This document shows, piece after piece, positions 38,901-52,779 of a stretch of 64,000 nucleotides of DNA; the stretch's first letter is position 1, and each line of letters begins with the position of its first letter. Both the position numbers and the translations under genes were made by a program. The notes under the pieces were generated by a model. The model worked only from the letters and a program-made list of their open reading frames with translations, was not told the origin of the DNA and did not search any database. The DNA is from Phalacrocorax aristotelis (taxonomy: Eukaryota > Chordata > Aves > Suliformes > Phalacrocoracidae): assembly GCF_949628215.1 (NCBI RefSeq), contig NC_134283.1, forward strand, positions 22,484,975-22,548,974. The letters run 5' to 3'.

Positions 38901-41900
38901 CAATCCATTATACAGACATTTTTGTAACTGTACAGATGTTACTGTACTTGGAATGGTGTAACACTAAAATCCATTACTCAGGGAGAACAGCAAAGCTGTG
39001 TTGATGAGCACAAAGTATACACTGTAAACTTTTTAAAAAGCCAGCAGAACACACCTCCTCCTGGGGGTGGCCAGCTCTAATTGCCACATTGCTTCCCAGT
39101 AATGATAGGGCAAAGAGAGTCAGGACAGCTGCAAGAAGTAATAAGACTTCTCAAAGGGAAAAAAACAGGAAAGAGAAAATAACCAAGATCTTGTCAGCAT
39201 GCTATTTGTGACAAGAGCCATCAAAACATGAGTCAGTGATGGACAGTTGGGGAGAGCAGTCAGGATTCAACAAAACAGTTCAGATGGCATGAAATCAGTA
39301 CAAAAATTAAATTCTGTCCAAAAAATTACATAGTATTTTGCTTTGCCCTAGAGGTACCTCTGTGCCACACAGTAAATATCCCATTCTGCTGCCCAAATGC
39401 AGACCAAGACCACTCCTTCCCCAACGGTGACTGCCAGAGCTCCAAGGCAGGGTGAGGAAGGGACACCATGTCTTTCCAGTTGGTCAGCCTGGGGAAGAGG
39501 AGCTCCCTCCCAATCTGACACACTTGCTTTGACAGGCATTAGGGTGGGCTGTGCTGCTCAAAGTCACATATGGTAGCATAGGCAATTGCTCATGGGCTTG
39601 TCAGAGCCACAGAAGAAGCTAAATCCAAAGCTCAGTCACCCTAACCTTCCTCTTCTGCTCTGGTTTCATAGAGGTGATCCAAGTATGAAAATAATTCCAC
39701 ACAACTCACCGTTTGCGCCAGTGATCCATCTTCTTTAGGGTTTGCTCTCTTTTCGTAAGAAAAAAGGAAAGGGAGGAGACTGAACAAATTTCTTCCCTTC
39801 CATGGGGCACATTTGGCTCAGCCCTCCAGCACTGGGAGGCAGATTATCTTTTGGTGCAAGGCAGAGAGTTCAGCAAAGTGCTTCTAGCAAAGAGTTCGGC
39901 CCACGTCTCCCTTCCTGGTTCCTGCTTTCTAACAATCATCCCATTGCTGACACAGGATTAAAAAAAAAAAAAGGGGTGGGGCACCTGCACAGCTGAGGAG
40001 ACCCAGGCTCCCACTCCCTCCTCCTGCCTTCCACAGCTGAACTAACACCCAGGAAAAATAAGATCTAGGAGTCATCAGACACAAAATCTCATTTATTCCT
40101 TACAGTGGCCCCTGTTCTTTCCCCTGTATCATTATGGTCAAAATACATGGCAATTACAGTCCCTCCTGTGGGTACATTATCCACACGGTTTTGAAGTGCA
40201 GCTCTGAAGCAGAGCTCCATGTAAATACAGCCAGCTTTGAGATCTGCACCCAAAGCTCAGTGGGAAGCAGGCAAGTCAAGTCCTTGACAAAACATCAGCC
40301 TTCCCTGACAAGCCACCTAGGCCACAGATACCCACGCCTTCTGCCCTGTGCTCCAGCAATTCCCCTTTCACACCAAGTCTGCAATGTCAAATCACACTGT
40401 GATTCAACAAATTGCTCCCTCTTGTTGCTTTACTACACTCCTGTTGTCACAGTATTGCCTCCAAAGCTTCCCATTTCCCCTACATAACAAGGTCACCCCA
40501 GCATTTAAACATCAGACAACAGGTTTACCTGGTGCTTTACAGTCAGCTAAGGTACAGATCAAACCCTGCAGAGTTTATGGTGCTACTGGAAGCTGGTGGC
40601 TACAGTTCAGGTAGCTGTGTATTTAGACAAATCCCTTCTCCAGACACAGTCTCACCCCACCTGCCATAGCCCCTTGCACTCAGTTCCCTGATCCTGAAAG
40701 CACATTTTTCATTGGCCCTCTGAGTTCCAAACTCTGCAAGTTCCCATTCTTCCCTTCTTCCAGACCTCCATGTGCCCAGGGCATTTTGCAGCTCCAAGCA
40801 TTTGAAACTATCATTATCCACTCAAATCCCTGCTTTACTGCCTGGACTGTGCTCCATTCCCCTGATCAAGGGGACACAGCTCTCCCTTTCTTTTACTGCT
40901 CAAGCGTCCCCAAGTAACCAACCAGCACTGGGCTCATATCTGTTTTAGAGAGCCCTCTTCTTCCCCTCAGCTTGCTATAGCCACTTTTCTAGCTTCCCTA
41001 AAGAACAGAGTTCGGCCAAAAAAAGCATGCAGCTTCGCTCATTTTATTTTGGAAAGAAGTTGCATCCCAGATGCAGGGGTGATCCCACACCTTTCACAAG
41101 ACCATCTGTGCTGTGACAGTCCAGAACTAGATGTCTGTACCATGCTAACACAGTGAGTATCTTGTCCACAACTAGTAACCCTAGTAGTAACTAGTAGTAA
41201 CAGACGATTCTCAAATATGTAGAGATTTCCCATTTCTTCTTAGCAAGGAGGGGGTGTGTTTTTATACAACAGCTTTCCAGCGAGCTCACTACAGCAGATC
41301 AGTAGCTTACACTTAACTCACTTCTCAGTTCTTGCTGCCAGATCATGCTGGGAACAGATTTCCTGTGTCAGAAAAATCAGAGCCAGATAAGATTAATTTG
41401 CCTTTAACACCCTGCCTCAATAACTCCTTGTGTGAGGACTGCATGGTTGAAACAGATCCCAGATTTATGGGATGTCCCACTTAGGCTCACAGATGGGTAA
41501 GCAGCAGAGGGTATCACCAAGTCCCAGAGTTGTGGTTGCCCCTGATCAGGTACCAGGCTCTGCAACAAGCACTATAATAGCATAAATGAGACAGTCCCTG
41601 CCCCAGAAAAATAATGAACTATGTTATCAGCATGAATCAGATGAAGACATCTAGCTTTTGCCATGAACTCCCTTATTAAGGAGCACAAAAACTGTGCAGC
41701 CCAACTTCAGACAAAAGGCTAAGACTAGAAAGGAACACATTAAGGACACAGCCAGAGTGACCCTGGCTGTAGTGAAGGAATAAAAATAAAGTCACAAGCA
41801 TAACACCTCTTCCATTTAGTTTCCAGAAATCCTCAACAACAGAGAATTATTCCACTAATCAAGCACTTCCCTACACCCTAACTTCTGCAGCTTGGGACAA

Positions 41901-43230
41901 TGCAGCTGTGCATGTGAGTATGTGCATGCTCAGTGTGTACAGTCGACAGCTTTGCATCCTTCTCTTTTCATTGCTGTTGAAACATTTTGACTTCCCAACC
42001 CTAAACTCTGGTTCTGCAATAATTCCCTATAGAGTCAAATTACCATTTCAGGCATATCCCATTACATGCTTAAGATGTGATCCTGCAAGTGCAACTGTTT
42101 GCAATGCAATTTTTCCCATAAGAAGCAACAGGATAGAAAGGAATGTGTGCAGACACTTCTGAAACACACAGGACAGACTATATGGCATGGAAGATGGAGA
42201 CAGAAGCAAGACCACTGGGGTTGTCAGCTACCATTTCAACACCTGGTAATGAGAAAAGTAGTAAAGGAGATTTTAACTGCTTTTTAAAATACCATGAAAT
42301 ATCTGCTTACTTGCCTGAAGTTTAGAGTGGAAAATCCCTTTATAATGCAAAATTAAACTTTGTGATGTCCTGGTGACCCTGTCTGACCCATCTTCAAACA
42401 AATCACCTGCAAGACTGAACACACTGCCAGTGGTCCTGCTGCCTCTTCCATTCCATTCCATTTTCATCATCACCTTCAGATGCCTGCTGCTCACCAAGGT
42501 CAATTAAGGATGAAGGAGAACAGGACAATGACAACAGTAACCAGGGCAGGGTATTAAATAACTGACAGCAGAGCTCTGAAATAAAACAAACAGAAAGCAA
42601 GGTGTTACTGTACCCAAGCTTTCACAATGCAAACGCAGTATATATGGGAATAATCTGCTCATCAGGTCTGGAAAACCGAGTCCCCTGAGCAGCAGCAGCA
42701 GCACTACTCCCACCTGCAAACTTCCTTCCACAAGTTTTAAGGACAGAGGAGCTTCACCTCAATCCAGGTCCCACCCACTCCCAAGTTGTTCTGCCATTCT
42801 GAGGTGTTCCCTCTGCTATGGGGCATTCTCAGTATCAAGGCACAACAACTGAAACCATCTTATGTGCACACAAGGTTGGGTGCAAGGCATCCAGATGTAC
42901 TATTCCAAACAAAGCTACAGAGCAAGAAAGCCTGTCTTACCTTCAGAGAGCTTGCAATAAGTGTTAACAATACTAACGCTACTGCTTTCCTACTAAGAGG
43001 AATCCTTCCCATCCCCACTGTCTGCTTCACTAAGTAGAAAACACCTGCTCTGGATCAATCCCTCCTTGTTGTCTTCCTTCTCCAGCACTGCCAGTTCCAG
43101 GCTGGGCATCAGTGCTCTCCAGTCATGGCTTGTTTTAAAAGTGTTTTGTTTTTTACATTCAGTTTTGCTATCATATTTTGTGATTTTCAGTTTGTGTTTT
43201 CAAATTCTTCTTAGCAGCTACAGGTACTAA
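35996..43230. other. Intergenic DNA
   Basis: About 7.2 kb with no recognisable gene, RNA or repeat family. ORFs are short (up to 117 codons at 40134-40487) and lack features of real proteins. Confidence 0.5.
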
Positions 43231-43262
43231 CCAAAAAAAAAAAACCAAAACCAAACAAAAAA
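43231..43262 (+). repeat. A-rich simple repeat
   Basis: A run of twelve A residues is followed by short CCAAAA/CCAAAC units. It lies about 100 bp upstream of a CR1 fragment and may be unrelated to it. Confidence 0.85.
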
Positions 43263-43349
43263 GCCCTCCTGATTGTAACACATGTAGCCAGGGATTTTCA
43301 TTAAGTCTGACACAGAAAGTGAGGAAGATTTGAAAGACTGTTCTTCTGC

Positions 43350-43710
43350 AGTTCAAGCAGAGTCCTCAGAAACAGAGGGGATCTCATCTCCATGTACCAG
43401 TACTTAAGGGGTAGCTACAAAGAAGATGGAGGCTCCCTTTTTAAAAGGAGCCACATGGAGAAGACAAGGGGGAATGGACACAAGTCGCTCTTGGGGAGAT
43501 TCCGATTGGACACGAGAGGAAAGTTTTTCACAGTGAGGACAGTCAACCGTGGGAATAATCTCCCCACGGAATTGGTTGACTCTGCCGCTTTGGACACCTT
43601 TAAGAGTCGTCTGGACAGGGTGCTGGGCCATCTTGTCTAGACTGCGCTCTTCGTAGAAAGGTTGGACTAGATGATCCCTGAGGTCCCTTCCAACCTGTGA
43701 TTCTGTGATA
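43350..43710 (+). mobile_element. CR1 LINE 3' fragment retaining the end of ORF2
   Basis: The open frame from 43392 to 43640 reads as the C-terminal tail of CR1 ORF2, with MYQYLRGSYKEDGGSLF, LLGRFRLDTRGKFFTVR, a NNLPTELVDSAALDTFKSRL block, and a stop after LGHLV. It is followed by the short 3' UTR 'ggttggactagatgatccc', 'tgaggtcccttccaacctgt' and 'gattctgtgata'. The open frame is intact and this looks like the youngest CR1 in the window. The left boundary is approximate. The copy is 5'-truncated, lacks the catalytic part of the reverse transcriptase and cannot move by itself. Confidence 0.9.
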
Positions 43711-46700
43711 ATACAGCAGAACTGTGCAGGGTCCCATCAAAACATGCAAAGCCCTAATTCACACCTTGTTCTTTTTTTAACCCCCAGTTTCACATGAAGA
43801 ACAGAGGCCCTAACCATGCCTGCCACACCTCCACAACAGAGGCTTTCAGATCTACCTACCTCTTCTACTTGGTTTGCCAGTGAGGCCCATCATAACACCC
43901 TGCCCTGCTTTAGGGGGACAAAAATGAGCGTATCAATTTGTCCATGCTTATCACCCAAGTCTGTATTTGCAGAGGCCCAGGAAGGCTCCTTGGCATAGAG
44001 AAAGCTCCTTGGAAATTCATGCATCTTGCACCAACAGAGGCTAGGTCTTAATATTTCAGTAGGAACCAAGATTTCATGTGTTGGCCTTATTCCAAAAACT
44101 TATGCTTCTTACATCACATGCACTAGAATCAAACAAAGCATTACTATTCAGTTAATTTTTTCTGCTCCATATATCTCCACAGACAGAGGAAATAGGATTC
44201 TGAATTTGAAATGGAGTCTGAAGTTTCTGCAGAGCTTCACTTCACAAAAAGCAAATATTTACATCCACTAGCACCAGCTGCCTCTCTTCTTTTCTCCTCT
44301 ATTTCATTTCCAGATACATTGTTGGTGCATCTGCTCTATTAATTAAAAATGATTTACACAAAATTGAATCCTTAATACAACCCTTCAGTGGAAATGAGTG
44401 ACATCTAAAATTGCACTTTCGTCTTCCAAAATTCCCATGTCCTGTTTTCTTACCTTTGCTGCTTGAGAAGTGTTTTGCCCTGTTCAAGTCCATAGGGCAT
44501 TCTTATAACTGAAAGCAAAAAAAACCAATTCAGCCTGACCTCACTCTCCTGACTTGCTCCTGCCATCCATGATTAACACGGTGGGGGTTGAGGAGAAGGC
44601 AGGTGTTGACTGGCTATTTGTCTTCATGATCTGACCATCTTTCAGGCTCATATTTAGGAGAGCAAGGAGTGGTGATGTAGTTCAGCTTCCAACCCGAGCT
44701 GACCTTCCAGTGCTCAGCAAGGCATAAAGCAGCACATGGCTGGTAAAGCAAAGCAATACAAGAGGCTTTGTCACCGTGCATCACCACTGCTATGGGTGTC
44801 CTCCTTCTGAGGAAGACAGTTATTTCCCTCTGACACTGGGGTTTGCCTGCTGTTAGTAATCCTGTGGTAACTTCAGATCAGGAGGGTTACTTAGCAACCC
44901 TTGCCTTTCATTATCACAGTATCTATAAGAACTTGACTTGTCTCAGAAGGGCTTGAGGAGGGAAGGGGAAGAGAAGAACATGGAGACAGCACACTCCCAA
45001 TTTGTACTAAACCCTCTGCAATTACAGAGGAGGGAGGTTCTGTCCACTTTTGTCCCAGTTCCTCCTGTATCTGAATACCTTTCCAAGAACCTACCGGCTG
45101 TTTTAACAGAACTTTGCCCTCTGCATGATACATCAGCCACAAAGGCCATCTCAGTCCCTGCATCTTAATCCTGGCTTCAATTTAATCTCTGCTGTGAAAA
45201 GCCACAGAAGTGGAGTCCTTAAAGCCTCATCTACTTTCAGGGGGGAAAAATAAATATACAAGTCGGCTCTAAGAGCAGATGGGTCTAAAGGAAATTATGA
45301 TAATTAAGCTTCAGAGTTGTAGATTTCCAAGGGACTACTTCACTCCAGCACCAGACCTCTAGGCCAGTGCAGCAGTTATCAAAATTGTAAGTTTCACCAC
45401 ATTTTATTAATTGCTAATTACTGCTTCATTACTTCCACTCATGCTCCTGAGACTGCTGCTGTCACTGTTTCCTTCAGGAAGCAGTTCAGGTCACTTCAAA
45501 ACTGCAGAGTGTGATGTGATGAGTAAAGTCAGTTATTGAAACCTAAGTAGGTATGTTCCCAGCCACTACATGCACTTAGACCCAAACCTGTTCTGAGGCC
45601 TGTTACACATGCTAAACACTTGTTATCAGGATCACACTAGATGACTCAGAAGAGGCCTGTAACTTCTGTGTCAGCTCCACTTTAGCAAACTCCACTGTCC
45701 CAGCATCCAGCCTAAGGGACAATGGCTGTCCTGTCCCCTCCGTAACCCACTGAGAAACTAGTCAGACTGAATTTCACACTTAGGCCTAATCCTCTTCTTA
45801 CTCAAAATCCCCCCAAGCTGTTTGATCAAGAACACTTAGGATCTAGTCTCCTTTTTCTCACACAGAGCAGTGACACTCAATCCACATGGAAGGTGCAGGA
45901 ACTGAGAGCTGGACAACATCCAGAGCTTGGAACAGGTTTCCAAGTCTGAATAACATATTTGAGTAGAGAACTTCCACAAAATTAGTAATGTAATTAAGAA
46001 CCAAACCACCTACACAGATATACCTATACAAATATAAATTTATAGGCTTAGACCACCCTGTTTTATAATGAAAACAAAGCCAATCTAGGTTTTATTCAGT
46101 ACCAGTACTATTAGCTGTGCATCTTAGAGAAATACAGTTATGCCTATAAATCTAAATTTCATTAACACCCTGAAATCAATTACTTTGTGATGTATAGCTA
46201 AGGCCATAGTACTGACAGTTATTAAACACCCAGCCTACTCTGGTTTTCCATGCAAAGTGTGAGGTCACCCTAGTTGAGGACTAGCCTCTCCAGCATTCCC
46301 ACGCAGCAGAGGTAGGCTTCTGAAACAGCTCTCCTCTCTCAGTACGTTACCTGGATCCAGGTCCCTTTCAGTTCGTGCTAACACTCAACACCAGTTCCAA
46401 GAGATGCACAGCTGCTATGTTTTTCAGGTGCAACAGCAAGCCTCTGCTGTTGAACATCACCATTTCTACCAGCCAGGAATCCTATAGCCATCCCAGTACT
46501 AGGTGCACTAATCCAGAATACATCCTGAGCTACTGATCTGTTCCATGCAGAGCTCTATATGCTGCCTACACAGCTTGCAGCATGGTTTACTCAAAGTACA
46601 TGGCTGGGTACCTCACCTCAGCATTGCTGTGGTAATGAAGGCAGGGAGCCCCAGCTGCTCAGATGGCTCCCATGATTCAGATGTCCCCAGCAGCAGTCCT

Positions 46701-48859
46701 GCCTCAGACCCGCACTCCTCCACCGAACACTCGCCTGTCAGAGAGCATCATTATTTGCGGGAATGCGTAGGTATTCAGTGGCCACCTCGGAGTCAAGTTT
46801 AATTGTGACCCCAGGTCAGATTTCACTGCATTTCAACTCAATGGCATTGAGTTGTGCTCTGTCATCAACCTGGGGCAATCAACTCATTATAAAGCAAGTA
46901 TTTAATCACCTTAACTCTCTAGAGACTTAAATTAAGGCACTTCACCACCAGTCCCTTCATTCCTTAGAGTAATTGAGGTTTCATACCTGACAGCTTAGGA
47001 CCTGGGGGTACCACATGAGCTTTCATTTACATCAGGCAGCATTCATCTGTTCCTCTCTTAGCTATGCAGATAGTGATCTCTGGCTTCAGCAACAAATAAG
47101 ATTTGAATATTGATCTACTTCTCCCTGCTATCCCCCAATTTAAGTAAATCAATTCACCAAGAATTGGCAGCCATTTTCCCTGCTATCCCCCAATTTAGAT
47201 AAATCAATTCTTTAACAAGTGACAGTCATCCTCATTTAGTAAAGCACTACAAAGCTGCACTCTAACAGATGTGTTCAAGTTCACTATGGAGGAAAAATAC
47301 TGTTTTAATACAAGGGTCCGCTAACTGTGGTGCACTAGTTCAAGTATGAGTTGCATTACAGGTAAAATTTCATCTCCCTGGTCTCACTAGAGGACACTGA
47401 GGACCTGACACAACACAGTAAAATAGAATTTGCTAAACACCTGTTCAGCCAGGGCAAGAGTTGATTCGCTTTGTGCTCAGGGATTTGGCTTAGCTTTCAA
47501 CACCAACTATCTAAACTCAAAAACTGGCAGGCATGCTAGCATATTATGATCTATCAAAGTTCAAGTAAGATTTATGATCAACATAACGTAGTGTATAAAT
47601 AGACTTTAAGGACTGAAGAAGTCACATATGCAATTTTTAAGATCTGTAGCAGCCAAATGGAGACATCGATGTTTTCCCTTTACTTTCTAATCTGCCATTT
47701 CATGTTTTTAGGCACTGTTTTTATGCTATTATATTGGGAATGCAAATATTTCATAGACTGTTTATGAGCTTGAATACAAGTCTAAGCATTTACATTTCCC
47801 TATACTTCACTGAAACCACATTAAACAATAGTTCCACCAAAATCAACTTGACAGTCTTCTAATGGGCTCTTCCAACCCAGCCCCCATTTCGAAGACCATT
47901 CAATTCCAAACTCCCCAAGTTCCCTGAAGTACGATTTGACGGTAACAGCCAATGCTTACAGTCTAGAGCTTTTCTAAAATCAAGTGAGACAACACTGTCC
48001 TGCATTTCAGCATACATTCAACAACACTAGAGATTTAAAGATTTCCCCTACAAATACCTACTAGTTGTAAGGAACTTACGGTGTCAGAACAGTGTGCATT
48101 TCTTGTGTCATCTCACACCTCTAGGACACACAATGGTTTTTCCCAGCTCCCTAACTGGAGTTCACTTCCAAAGCAGAAAGGCAGTGAAAAAAAGTTAGCA
48201 TTAATAATTGCAATCAAAATTAGTTAGCAAGCAGTCTCAAGACAAATCAAATAGCCATGCCAAAGCCAATCAGCTGGAACCTTGTCAGTACAGCAAAGCC
48301 AACCTGGAGAAATAAGGCACACAGCTTTTTCTTAATACCATTCAGTGAAGGCAAGTACTTAGAATTAAAACATTTGGATAACAATTAATAATAGACTTTA
48401 CAGACAAGAGTGCAGTATATAACAGACTTGTCCTACCAGAGTGGCTGTCACAGCCAGGAGAAACTGAATATCTGTAAGACAGAGTCCTTGCTGCTAAAGT
48501 AGGTTACAGCAACCACACAAGGGGACGCAGATTGTGAAGCTCAGTGACAAGGCCAAGGGAACTGCATACAGGCCTCCTACATAGTGCTTAGACCACATTT
48601 GCAACTGAAACCTCTCTCTGAACCAGTAAACAGCAAAGGTAAAGAGAGTTAAAGAAAGTGAAAGCCAAACACCATCCCCACCAAACAGGCTGCTTCAATG
48701 CCCCACTATTCTTCACTCACCAAGGACGGATCCAAACAGCAAGGTGAGGGAACCATGGGTCAAGGAAAAAAATGAAATATTAAACCTCCCCAGACTTCTG
48801 CCTACCGTGCGTCATTGTTTTGTCCATGTTTGGTAAAGAAACACAGAAATAGAAACATT
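43711..48859. other. Intergenic DNA between HYDIN 5' flank and CMTR2 3' end
   Basis: No gene is recognised. The sequence becomes noticeably more AT-rich towards the right. A 34-bp unit is duplicated with a 55-bp period at 47122-47210. Nothing else stands out. Confidence 0.5.
47122..47210 (+). repeat. Two-copy direct repeat, 34-bp unit, 55-bp period
   Basis: The unit beginning 'tccctgctatcccccaattt' occurs at 47122-47155 and again at 47177-47210, with two differences near its end ('aagta' against 'agata'). The 21 bases between the copies are not part of the repeat. It looks like a local tandem duplication that has since diverged slightly. Confidence 0.9.
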
Positions 48860-48869
48860 TAAAACCTAA

Positions 48870-48885
48870 AATAAAATACTTTATT
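48870..48885 (-). promoter_or_regulatory. Candidate distal poly(A) signal of CMTR2
   Basis: On the minus strand AATAAA lies at 48885-48880, followed after the expected cleavage zone by a GU-rich stretch (TGTTTCTATTTCTGTGTTTC, about 25-45 nt further down), the layout of a vertebrate polyadenylation site. If used by CMTR2 it implies a 3' UTR of about 4.7 kb. A plus-strand AATAAA overlaps the same place (48870-48875), so the direction of use is uncertain. Other minus-strand AATAAA hexamers lie nearer the stop codon. Confidence 0.4.
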
Positions 48886-50608
48886 TTCTCCAAATCACAT
48901 TTCTTTTCCTTTCCTTTAAAAACAAAGGTCTTAACACTTATTTGCAGACCAAGTGAAAATATGCAGTAGCCATGTAAAGCAACATCCCTTCATCTACTTA
49001 GAAAAATACATACATTCTTCAAAACAAAAGCACACATGGATTAGTTACAGAGCAAAAGCTTCATGGCTGTGCAATCCTGCATGCTGTACGCATGCAAATA
49101 TCAGCGTACCCATGTGTACAAGAAAGGCAGCACGCAACTGGAGCTTTTGTTCAGGTGGTTATGCCACAAAGCCTTTTTTTAAGGGTTTTTAGCAACAAAA
49201 GGCTAGCAAATCCCACCAGCCACGTTATATTAGCCTGTCCCGGCTGGTGGAGAAGTTTCCTGCATTTAAAGGTTTCCTAAAGGTTCTGCTTGTTATAAGC
49301 ATAAGTGTCTACAGCCAGCGGCTAATTTTTTAACAAATTTCATTCTTAAGACTTGAAATCAGCTTTGGACCCATAAGGATTCACAAGAGAGGGCTCGATG
49401 GCAGTCCAAATCATTGCCTAAAGAGCAAGCAATGAACAGCCACAGGCTGAGCACTTTTCTGGCATAAACAGCTCCATTTGATCTGTCAAGTGACTGAAGT
49501 GCACAAAGAACTGGAACTAAGGATATCATCATGGCACTCATTAAAATAGTTGCACAAATGAGATGGAAAAACGATTACCAGACTTTGGCAAGGCAATTTT
49601 AATCTTAGTCTTCACTCACTAAAGTGCTAAAAAAAATGAGAGACAAGGCTACAAGGTGAAATTTAGAGGCTCTTGTTTAAAAGTGGGAAATGGGGGCAAG
49701 TACTATTTAAAAAAAAATTTCATACCACCCAAAATGGCAAGAAAAGTTACACAGGATTTCCCCCACTTCACCATTAAGAACTAACACACTGAAAACCAAC
49801 CATAGATTTAAGAGATGTCAAAAGACAGTTTATAGGGATCATAACAAGAGGCTATAAGGCTCTGAGGCATCAGCTTACTGGTCAACCCCTGCTTCCAGTG
49901 GATCAAGGACTTGATGTTATTCTGCATCCTGAAGCTCGGTGCCCGGAAACCAAGGCCTGTTTTTCTTTTCCCCTAGTTTCCACTAGTTTCCACATAAGCA
50001 ATATTAATCCCTTCCCATTAAGTCCCATGTTGTTTTTCTAATAGAATACAATTCTGCTACATATTCTACTTTTACAACCAGGAATTTGACAGATCCAGCA
50101 TAAATGAAGACTAATAGACACCAATTAGTACTCTTTTAATAGACTACCCAACTTCATACTAAAAATCTCATTATGTTTTGTAGAAATTAAATTGGAAAGC
50201 CAGTGGCAAGAACACATACAATCTGTGCACATCAAATGAATCTAAATACAATACAAAATTAGTAAAAATAAGCAGCAAGCCTCTTAACTTTAATGGAACT
50301 CAAAAGAAAAAAAAAAATCAGCATTTTCACTTATTGGAGTACCCAATTCATTCAATGCTCATGCAAAAGATCCAAAAAGTTTCAAAAAATTAATGCAGCT
50401 CATAGCTAATCGTTGGGCCTAGATAATGGTCCTTCACTGGAAACCAGCAACAGCAGGGCTGCAAAACTAAATTTACCTCAAGTTTGCATTAATCTCAATC
50501 ACATCATAACCAATTTATTCTCTCCACCCCCTTGTGTTTTCCCCTGCGTGAAACCTTAAACTCCTAATTATGAAAACCAATACCTAGTTCATCTTCCTAT
50601 TTGTAGGA

Positions 50609-50658
50609 AAAAAACCCACAAACAAACAAAAAAACAAACAAACAACAACAAACAAAAC
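50609..50658 (+). repeat. (AAAC)n-rich simple repeat
   Basis: A low-complexity stretch of AAAC, AAC and poly(A) units. On the CMTR2 strand it would read as a GTTT/GTT-rich run in the possible 3' UTR. Confidence 0.9.
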
Positions 50659-52773
50659 TTAAAAGCAGCCTGGATACTACTGGACACTACTTCAGGTGTC
50701 ACTCAAAATCAAATTGGCCAAAAACTGACAGCCTCGAGGAAGGCAGCAGTCATCAGAACCTCTCCACAAAGGTTAATACATTCTTCTCGTGCATTCTTAC
50801 ATATTCCAAAAGTCACAACAGAAGTTAAGTGCCACTTCTCTCAAAGACACCTTTGGTCTAAAGACAGCTGGGACAATGTAGGAGTCTCACAATTAAAAGG
50901 ATGTGTGTCATTCCTAACTTCGAAACTTCTACCATTAAAATAATAATAGAAAAAGACTCTCCAAACCACATCCTTTCTTTTTAACAGAAATAGCTGCTGT
51001 CAAAGCATTTCCCCTGTCACTTCCTCATGTCTGCCAACAAACAAAAAATCTCCAGAGCAAACTGGGCATCAGGATCCACAGGACATTGGATTTCCTTTGG
51101 TTTAGAGATCTGGCTCTCCACAGCACAGCTTGCACACTTTTTTTTGCAGGGTACTTCCAAACAGACGGATCGTGTTTCCCCACCAGCTCAGTCTAGTGTA
51201 TCTTGAAGCATGCAGTCCTAACTCCCCAAAGCTTTGTGACCATCTAAAACATTTTTTTCCTAAAAATAAATGAATAAAAGGAGACTGATAATATGAGGAA
51301 TGAGGGGATAAGAGGAATCTCAAGTAAGTCTGCATAGTTCATCAGAACAGACCAAGGAAAGCTTGAGAACATAAATGCATTTTCTCTCATGGTCTGTCAT
51401 TCACCTCAGGATTTTACTTTACCTATGAAATACTAATTTAAAAATATTAGACTAATGTTAGTAAGAAAAAACCCAAGTCGAAGTACCTATTAGATGAGAT
51501 GTTTCTGGCTACTCATGCCTCCATGGCAGAATATCACAGTGTAAGCAAACCCTTGCATTTGAAATATCTTATTCAGCCCTGCTTTAAAAGATGTCTTTTC
51601 AAATGCTTTGGCTCAGTGGGAGTTTCAGAAGCATTAACCACCTCAGAAACAGTGGCAGGGCCATAGGGGTGTCTTTGGTGGACAGTACCGTTATATTGCT
51701 TTTTGTTTCAGATAAAGACAACTTTTATAGGTGATCTTTGATACTGTCTCATCATCTGTTATTCTACACTATTTCTTCCCCAATTCTTTATTCTGATTTT
51801 CAGTGTTTCTTTTTTATTCCCACTGAAATTCATCTGTGGCCCTCCTCACACTCTTGAGTTTACAGGTTCAAAAAATTATTTACTGGAGAAGTTATTACTG
51901 CATTTGTCTCCCAATTTGTAGTCTCTCTTCCCTTCCTGGTCCGAGAGAGGAAGCATGACTCAGCTTACAGCAAAAAGAACAAGTTCATTTAAATAAATTA
52001 AAGCGGACAATGACCAATCCCAGAAACTTGTTTCAGCAGCTTGTATTTACATGCAACTGTAGAAAGCAGGACTTTTTAGAAAATGTTATGAATGAGTCAG
52101 ACCTGAGCCACCAACTCATTCACCTATCAAATTCTTAAATTAAAAAATGTACTGTTAAATGCATTAAACTCTGCCCTGATTAACGTGGCAAGAAAGCCTA
52201 TTAAATGTGCAGCACCTCCAGACAAACCAGTTTTTCAGCAGTGCTTTTAATCCCATATCAGTAATCAATTATCCTTCAAATTCCCACATTATATAACTCA
52301 AAGTACTTCTAGAAGGTGACTAGTAATTCATCAGGAGACTGCATTTTCCTTCTAACTCCCCTCTTTCAATCTTTTTCCTTAAAGACCTTGCACAGATCAA
52401 CAGCAACGCCATTTTTCCTTTAAACATCATCTCTCCCCCTGAGCAGGTTTTTCCACGTAAACTACAAACTTAAAACTAAATGTTAACACACATTCAGGTT
52501 AGGCCTCAAAATTTAGCTCTCAAAGGAACAATATGGAAAATAAATTTTTACTCTCTTAAAGAACAGTCAGTTACCAACTTCATAATTTTTATCCTTAAGG
52601 GGAACCAACTGAAATCTTGATCATACTTTCCCAAAGAAAGTTATCGCGTATTTCCTCAGCTTACTGCTCCTCCCAAAACATTTCTTGATACACAAGTCTG
52701 TGCATAATCATGTTTTCAGCCTGAAAAACATTTGCAGTTCCTCATTAACAGCTGCTGCCAGCAGATGCAAGTC

Positions 52774-52779
52774 TTTATT
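52774..52779 (-). promoter_or_regulatory. Candidate proximal poly(A) signal of CMTR2
   Basis: This is the first canonical AATAAA on the minus strand after the CMTR2 stop codon, about 780 nt downstream. The sequence after it is only moderately U-rich. It would give a short 3' UTR isoform. Confidence 0.3.
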
